Origin: Psychrobacter pygoscelis
Lineage (GTDB): Bacteria; Pseudomonadota; Gammaproteobacteria; Pseudomonadales; Moraxellaceae
Direction: 5' to 3'
NCBI RefSeq assembly: GCF_004335015.1
Contig: NZ_RQRU01000002.1
Location: 248,001-312,000 of the forward strand
Length of the DNA stretch: 64,000 nucleotides
This document shows positions 58,994 to 64,000 of this stretch, one piece after another. The notes under the pieces were generated by a model. The model was not told where the DNA came from. It saw only the letters and a list, made by a program, of their open reading frames with translations, and made no database searches. The position numbers and the translations under genes are program-made. Numbering within the stretch: the first letter of the stretch is position 1; each line of letters starts with the position of its first letter.

Positions 58994-60259
58994 TTAAGCT
59001 GCTGGTAACTTAATGGTTACCGTAGCGGCGATTTCTTCTTTATCATCTTGCTGCTCCATCACCAACTCCTCATCAGTGTCAGTGACAGTCTGCCAAGTCG
59101 CGCCGCCATTTGGCACGCCAGTTACCATAACCGAGATGGCTTTATTTTTTAGGCGAATCATAGGCGGCTTATGTGTATAGCCGTCATGATCTCTACCTAA
59201 TACTGAGTCAGCTATGGTAGCAGCTTGCGCGCGAAGCGGTGCTACGTATCTACACGCTACGCCACCAATCGACATACAATCCCCAATGGCATAGATGTGT
59301 GGCTGCGAGGTCTCAAGCGTCTGCTCATCAACGACAATACCAGTACGACGATCAAACTCAATGCCAGCTGACTCTGGTAATTTGTCATCCACCAATAGCC
59401 CAGTACTGGCAATCACATGATCCACGATGATACTTCTCTCTTTATTAATATTGCCACTATCGGCTTTATCAGTATTGCTCTTTAATCCTGCCACAGCCAC
59501 TTCATACTGACCGTCATTTAGGGCGGTGACCTGAGTAACCTGACAGCCGCCTAAAAACTCAATCCCTTGCGAGCGCACGGCATCTTTAATTCTGCTCGTC
59601 GCTTGAGGCGGTAGCATCTGAGCCAGTGGCGCGTCATTTAGGTCAATTAGGGTGATGTTATGCCCGGCTTTTAATAAGTCTTCGGCGATTTCTGTGCCGA
59701 CCATACCTGCACCCACGATAGCAATCTTTTGACTGCTGTTCGCCAGCTCAGCTTGTAATTGAGCAAAACGCTCGATGTGGTTGACATGCCAGACCAGCTC
59801 TTCTGGCAAGCTTTTTGGAAACGCAGGGTGCGCCCCCATCGCCAGTACCAGGTTGTCATAAGCAAGCGCTTGCGTGACCTGATTGTCACCACGGTTTGCC
59901 GCCACCATCACCTGCTGGTTGTCAGCGTCAATTTGCGTTACTCGGGTGTTGGTCATGAGCTTAATATTGGCGGTTTCTGCTGCGTCTACACCCGTTGCGC
60001 GAATGAGATCAGCGGCGGATTTATTTTGGCTGATCGCCATGGTAAGCATCGGCTTGTGATAGCGATCACCACTATCGGCGGTAATCATGGTGATGGCGAT
60101 ATCTTGGTCTTTAGCGCGAATCGCATCGACGACGCCCCACCCCGCCAGTCCAGCGCCGACAATGATAACACCCGCTCCGGAGTGTGTTGCAGATACTGAG
60201 GCTATTGTCTGATCTGTCTTTTGGTTTTGCGTGGATTCTAAGTTTGCATCTACTGGCAT
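58994..60259 (-). CDS. NAD(P)/FAD-dependent oxidoreductase, rubredoxin-reductase-like
   Basis: A 421-residue two-dinucleotide-fold flavoprotein. FAD site: VIIVGAGLAGWGVVDAIRA. NAD site: IAIVGAGMVGTEIAEDLLKAG. The second FAD motif is IYAIGDCMSIGGVACRYV, which places flavin near the conserved Asp. The overall layout and C-terminal domain resemble rubredoxin-NAD+ reductase (AlkT/RubB type) used in alkane oxidation and oxygen detoxification. No rubredoxin gene is adjacent, so the electron acceptor is inferred only from similarity. The first 25 residues are a polar extension. Confidence 0.87.
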   Translation of the reverse strand: MPVDANLESTQNQKTDQTIASVSATHSGAGVIIVGAGLAGWGVVDAIRAKDQDIAITMITADSGDRYHKPMLTMAISQNKSAADLIRATGVDAAETANIKLMTNTRVTQIDADNQQVMVAANRGDNQVTQALAYDNLVLAMGAHPAFPKSLPEELVWHVNHIERFAQLQAELANSSQKIAIVGAGMVGTEIAEDLLKAGHNITLIDLNDAPLAQMLPPQATSRIKDAVRSQGIEFLGGCQVTQVTALNDGQYEVAVAGLKSNTDKADSGNINKERSIIVDHVIASTGLLVDDKLPESAGIEFDRRTGIVVDEQTLETSQPHIYAIGDCMSIGGVACRYVAPLRAQAATIADSVLGRDHDGYTHKPPMIRLKNKAISVMVTGVPNGGATWQTVTDTDEELVMEQQDDKEEIAATVTIKLPAA

Positions 60260-60862
60260 AAATATTCCTTATATTTTATTCGAATCACTGATTATTTCGA
60301 ACTACGGGTTATGGGACAATATTAGCTAAGCGGCAAAGACAAATATTAAAACGGTGACTGGTCCATCCTGCCGCATTTTGACCAATCTAGCAAAGATAGC
60401 CCCTACCCTTATAAAACAGTTTATATCCTATTTTATCAGTAAACAATTGGACACTTATTACAAGTTGCTCAAAACCTTACCGTCACGTCCCTTTTCACGC
60501 CAAAGCAGCAGAACAACTTATATAACAACTTATATATAGTCGAGTCTAAAGAAAATAGAGTCATCATAAGGTGATGCGGAACTGGTATAAATTTTTCTGG
60601 CTTGCTGCGGGCTCGCCGATAGAGACTGCGAAAAACTCATCCCAGTACCGCGGTAGCATTTTTATAATGAACGTACTATAGAATAGTCACTACCTCTTGC
60701 CTCTCTCTAAGTACCTTTGTAATGGCTAACACTTGCAATGGGCTTTTTCAATAAATGCTACCTGCTCAAGCTATCGCTTATTGATAAAACGTGCGACGCC
60801 CCCATTAATTAAGCAAATGAGCAAATTATTTCAGATTAATATAAGATTTTAAGAGCCACTCT
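60260..60862. other. Divergent intergenic region with 12-bp tandem repeat
   Basis: Spacer between the flavoprotein gene and hslO. Two adjacent copies of AACAACTTATAT occur at 60512-60523 and 60524-60535. No coding frame is supported and no promoter could be assigned with confidence. Confidence 0.5.
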
Positions 60863-61795
60863 ATGACGACATCCAATACCGACCTTCGCCAACGCTTCTT
60901 TATTCAAGACTCGCCTGTCCGCGGTGACGTGGTACGACTTGAGCGTAGCTATGCCACTATTGCTGCACAAAAAGACTATCCTGAATCTATCAAGCGCTTG
61001 CTTGGCGAGATGCTCACCGCGGCAAGCCTGCTAATCGGCACGCTCAAAATCAACGGCACGCTTTCCATCCAGTTGCAGTCCTCTGATGAGAGCAGCCTGC
61101 TCAATTGGGCGATGGCTGAATGTGACCACGCCGGTATCATTCGCGCGCTTGCTAGCTGGAAAGGCGAGAGCGAGGGAGAGCAGCAAGCTTGGGCAGATAA
61201 GACCAGTGCTAACGACGCGTTTGACGAGCTGGGTGAAGTGGGCAAAGGCGTGCTATTTATCAATATTCATCCTGAGGGCGGCGAGGCTTATCAGGGTATC
61301 GTTGAGCGCAGTTATGACAATCTTGCCGACTGCTTAGCACATTATCAGCGTCAGTCTGCGCAGATTCCGACCCTCATCAACCTCGCGTGTGATGGTCTGC
61401 AAGCAGGCGGCATCCTCGTGCAGCTCCTACCACGCACAGCACAGGAGTCGCTAGAGGCTGAGCAAGACGAAGACGCCGGTATCGATGATGATTTATGGAC
61501 GCGATTGAGTATTCTCACCCGCACCGTGAAACCTGAAGAGCTAACCGGACTCGATGCCAGCGAAATCATCTACCGCCTATATAACGAAGAAAATGTCGTC
61601 GCCCCTGAGCCCGTAGCGCTACAGTTTGGCTGTACTTGCTCACGTGAGAAGTGTGTAGCGGCCATTGAGCAGATTGGGGAGGCCGAGGCGCTAGAGATTG
61701 TGGCAGAGCAAGGCGGCAGCTTTGAGATGGATTGCGGCTTTTGCGGTACGGTCTATACCTTTGATAAAGATGATGTCCGTGATGTGTTTGTTTAG
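60863..61795 (+). CDS. hslO: Redox-regulated chaperone Hsp33
   Basis: Cytoplasmic holdase activated by oxidative unfolding. N-terminal part: DLRQRFFIQDSPVRGDVVRLE, GEMLTAASLLIGTLKINGTLSIQLQ (quoted in part), FINIHPEGGEAYQGIV. The C-terminal zinc redox switch has all four cysteines: FGCTCSREKC and DCGFCGTVY (CXC...CXXC). The acidic linker (QDEDAGIDDD) before the switch is typical. At 310 residues the length is normal. The ATG has only a weak GAG upstream. A terminator follows. Confidence 0.96.
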   Translation: MTTSNTDLRQRFFIQDSPVRGDVVRLERSYATIAAQKDYPESIKRLLGEMLTAASLLIGTLKINGTLSIQLQSSDESSLLNWAMAECDHAGIIRALASWKGESEGEQQAWADKTSANDAFDELGEVGKGVLFINIHPEGGEAYQGIVERSYDNLADCLAHYQRQSAQIPTLINLACDGLQAGGILVQLLPRTAQESLEAEQDEDAGIDDDLWTRLSILTRTVKPEELTGLDASEIIYRLYNEENVVAPEPVALQFGCTCSREKCVAAIEQIGEAEALEIVAEQGGSFEMDCGFCGTVYTFDKDDVRDVFV

Positions 61796-62216
61796 CAATA
61801 AATTGACCTAAGGTTTGGCGCGCTATTGCTGCTAGATAGCTGGTCTAATTAACCATTCTTGATAACTAATCTAATTAACCAAAAGGTGGGCAATTTGCCT
61901 GCCTTTTTTTATGAGTGAGGCTTTATGGATTAGGTTTATTCTTACGCTAGAACATAATCTTCCTAAGCCTTTACTTTGTGCCCATCTCTACAGCCAAGCT
62001 ACTATTATAGCTATCATAACAGACGAGTGAGCTTCTTAAGCCTTGTCGCTGCTAAATCAGCTTACAACAACTATTAAGCGTTGCTTAAGGTTAAATATCG
62101 TGTCTAGCATTTTCACCTAGCTTTGACGCATGGAGGGGGTGATTCACAAAGTTGTAACACCTTACTGGTAAAACTACATAATGAAATATTTATTAACTGA
62201 CCAGTAGGATAGTAAT
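61796..62216. other. Intergenic region hslO to alkaline phosphatase
   Basis: Contains the hslO terminator and the upstream region of the phosphatase gene. A Pho-box was looked for, but no clear pair of CTGTCAT-like repeats is seen. The site AGGAGG-like TAGGAT at 62205-62210 is the ribosome binding region. Confidence 0.45.
61881..61910 (+). terminator. Terminator of hslO
   Basis: AAAGGTGGGCAA can pair with TTGCCTGCCTTT, with G-U wobbles, followed by a run of T residues to 61910. It is positioned 86 bases past the stop. Confidence 0.75.
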
Positions 62217-63812
62217 ATGACAATAAACAAAAAGAAAATTATCAAAAAATTCCTGCCAAAACTTATTGCCAGTAGCCTGTCATTAGTGGGCATTTCAGCA
62301 AGCGCTGATGTCCTACCTGCCTACCAACTCAATGACGGGTGGTACAAAGACGCCCAAGCGAGCGTCAGTAAAAAAGTCGCGAGTAAAAAAGACCTAGGTC
62401 AAGCTAAGAATGTCATCCTTTTCGTCGGCGATGGCATGGGCGTATCGACCTTGACCGCCGCGCGAATCTTGGACGGTCAGCAAAAAGGTATGCTGGGGGA
62501 GGAGAACTTTTTGAGCTTTGAGCAGTTTCCCAATACCGCATTGATTAAGACCTATAACACCAACCAACAAACGCCAGATTCAGCCGGAACGATGACTGCA
62601 ATGGCGACGGGCGTGAAGACCAAAGCAGGTGTTCTCAATATCGCGCCCAAAGCCCTGCGCGCCAACTGTGCCAGTAGCAAGGGCAATGAGCTGACCACCA
62701 TCTTTGAATTCGCGGAGGCCAAAGGGCTATCCACTGGCATCGTGACCACCGCCCGTCTAACTCATGCCACCCCCGCCGCCACTTATGCTAAGACGCCAGA
62801 GCGTAATTGGGAGAGCGATAACAAGCTAACCGATGAGGCAAAATCGAACGGCTGCAAAGATATCGCCACGCAGTTTGTAGAGTTTGGCTCTGATATAAAA
62901 AACAGCGACGGTATCGATGTCGCTTTTGGTGGTGGCCGTCGTCATTTCATTAGTAAAGACGTCACTGACTTAGAGGGCAAGACGGGCAAACGTACCGATG
63001 GGATCGACTTGACGCAAGTTTGGCAAGCCAATACTGGTGGCGTCTATGTAGAAGACCAGCGCGGTTTCGATGCTATCCCTGACAACGCTGACAAGGTGCT
63101 GGGGCTGTTTAACGCCTCGCACATGCACTATGAATCTGACCGAAAAAATGACAAATCGGGTGAGCCTTCTTTGAGTGAAATGACCGCCAAAGCCATTAAG
63201 CTTTTAGAAAATCGTAGCCAAAAGACGGGCAAAGGCTATGTCTTGGTAGTAGAGTCCGGCCGCATTGACCACGCACACCACGCGGGCAACGCTTACAACG
63301 CATTGAAAGACACGATTGAATATTCTGAAGCTGTCGATGCTGCCAAGAAGCTCGCAGACGATGACACCTTAATTATGGTCACCGCCGACCACAGCCATGT
63401 CTTCACCATCGCAGGCTACCCCAAACGTGGCAACCCTATCCTAGGCAAAGTGGTCAGTACTGATAAAAATGGCCTGCCGGAAACCACACCAAAGCTGGCC
63501 AGCGATAACCTGCCTTATACCACGCTAGGCTACACCAATGGTCTGGGCTACCGTGACCTTGGGACCGAGACGGACGCCGATGTGGCCTATGACGCTGGCC
63601 CTGCCGCAGGCCGTCACGACTTGACCAACATCGATACGACAACCCCTGGCTTCCACCAAGACGCGCTCGTACCGCTAGATTCAGAGACGCACGCTGGTGA
63701 AGACATTAGCCTACACGCGACTGGTCCTGGCTCTGCCTTCGTGCAAGGCGTGATGGAACAAAACTCAGTGTTTCATGTCATTAATAAAGCTTTAGCACTG
63801 AATGCTTATTAG
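62217..63812 (+). CDS. Secreted alkaline phosphatase (PhoA family)
   Basis: Periplasmic or secreted metal-dependent phosphomonoesterase of 531 residues. It has a signal peptide (basic KKKIIKKFLPK, hydrophobic LIASSLSLVGISASA). Catalytic and metal residues in order: FVGDGMGVST (Asp), TPDSAGTMTAMATG (nucleophile Ser), ARLTHATPAA (His), VVESGRIDHAHHAGN (Glu, Asp, His), VTADHSHVF (Asp, His) and DSETHAGEDI (His). The DSAGT active site matches the PhoA superfamily. AGGA precedes the ATG. It supplies phosphate from organic esters; a Pho regulon link is plausible but not visible here. Confidence 0.93.
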   Translation: MTINKKKIIKKFLPKLIASSLSLVGISASADVLPAYQLNDGWYKDAQASVSKKVASKKDLGQAKNVILFVGDGMGVSTLTAARILDGQQKGMLGEENFLSFEQFPNTALIKTYNTNQQTPDSAGTMTAMATGVKTKAGVLNIAPKALRANCASSKGNELTTIFEFAEAKGLSTGIVTTARLTHATPAATYAKTPERNWESDNKLTDEAKSNGCKDIATQFVEFGSDIKNSDGIDVAFGGGRRHFISKDVTDLEGKTGKRTDGIDLTQVWQANTGGVYVEDQRGFDAIPDNADKVLGLFNASHMHYESDRKNDKSGEPSLSEMTAKAIKLLENRSQKTGKGYVLVVESGRIDHAHHAGNAYNALKDTIEYSEAVDAAKKLADDDTLIMVTADHSHVFTIAGYPKRGNPILGKVVSTDKNGLPETTPKLASDNLPYTTLGYTNGLGYRDLGTETDADVAYDAGPAAGRHDLTNIDTTTPGFHQDALVPLDSETHAGEDISLHATGPGSAFVQGVMEQNSVFHVINKALALNAY

Positions 63813-64000
63813 ACCTTAAATGACTAAGTTTACCTTAGCGTCATTCGCGGTCAATTTACAGGCTGTCAATTAATGAGCTGTCATTGAATGATCTGACAAC
63901 CAACAGACCATTAGTTCATCAGTTCATAGTCAATCTGAGGTGCAAATGACGCAACGAGCAAATACCTTGCATACTATTTCATAACTTTATTAGGAAGCCT

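Noticed and set aside
62100-62200. Pho box upstream of alkaline phosphatase
   Set aside because: No pair of CTGTCAT-like repeats with correct spacing was found.

Overview
The window reads as a chromosome segment of a Moraxellaceae gammaproteobacterium, most likely Psychrobacter. The basis is the set of protein sequences, the lepA-lepB-DUF4845-rnc-era-recO-pdxJ and smc-zipA-ligA gene orders, and AT-rich spacers around moderate-GC genes. No search was run, so the genus is inferred from recognition only.

Left part (1-16.7 kb): the 3' end of relA, then mutM, a small secreted protein of unknown function, mscL, typA and an abundant-type OmpA porin. A long AT-rich spacer leads to an orphan FimT/GspH pseudopilin. 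The minus-strand housekeeping cluster lepA-lepB-DUF4845-rnc-era-recO-pdxJ follows: translation, secretion, RNA processing, ribosome assembly, repair and B6 synthesis.

17-26 kb: a group 2-type capsule export locus on the minus strand, read kpsM-kpsT-kpsE-kpsD-kpsC-kpsS. It holds the ABC exporter, the periplasmic and outer-membrane export proteins and the two Kdo linker transferases, but no repeat-unit polymerase. It lies next to tRNA-Met(CAT) and rnpB.

26-33 kb: ferredoxin, coaD, smpB, a RarD-type transporter divergent from an Lrp/AsnC regulator, a GNAT acetyltransferase with a poly-Asn start, and a lipoprotein gene that appears frameshifted.

33-54 kb is the accessory region. A compact type II restriction-modification pair (endonuclease plus m5C methyltransferase) sits beside ligA. 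A classical autotransporter adhesin with an extended signal peptide and a 12-bp tandem repeat separates ligA from zipA-smc. Around it are REP-like inverted repeats and a possible gene relic. Upstream of smc is a tightly coupled three-gene operon: a nuclease/N6-adenine methyltransferase fusion, a two-TRD specificity subunit, and a protein joining a DGQHR (DndB/ParB-like) N-terminus to a nucleoside-deoxyribosyltransferase/TIR-like C-terminus. This operon is the best candidate for a novel defence system in the window.

54-64 kb: a TauE/SafE permease, birA (ligase domain only) with coaX, a 2-keto-4-pentenoate hydratase-like enzyme, a TonB-C-like secreted protein, a small unknown protein, a rubredoxin-reductase-like flavoprotein, hslO (Hsp33) and a secreted alkaline phosphatase.
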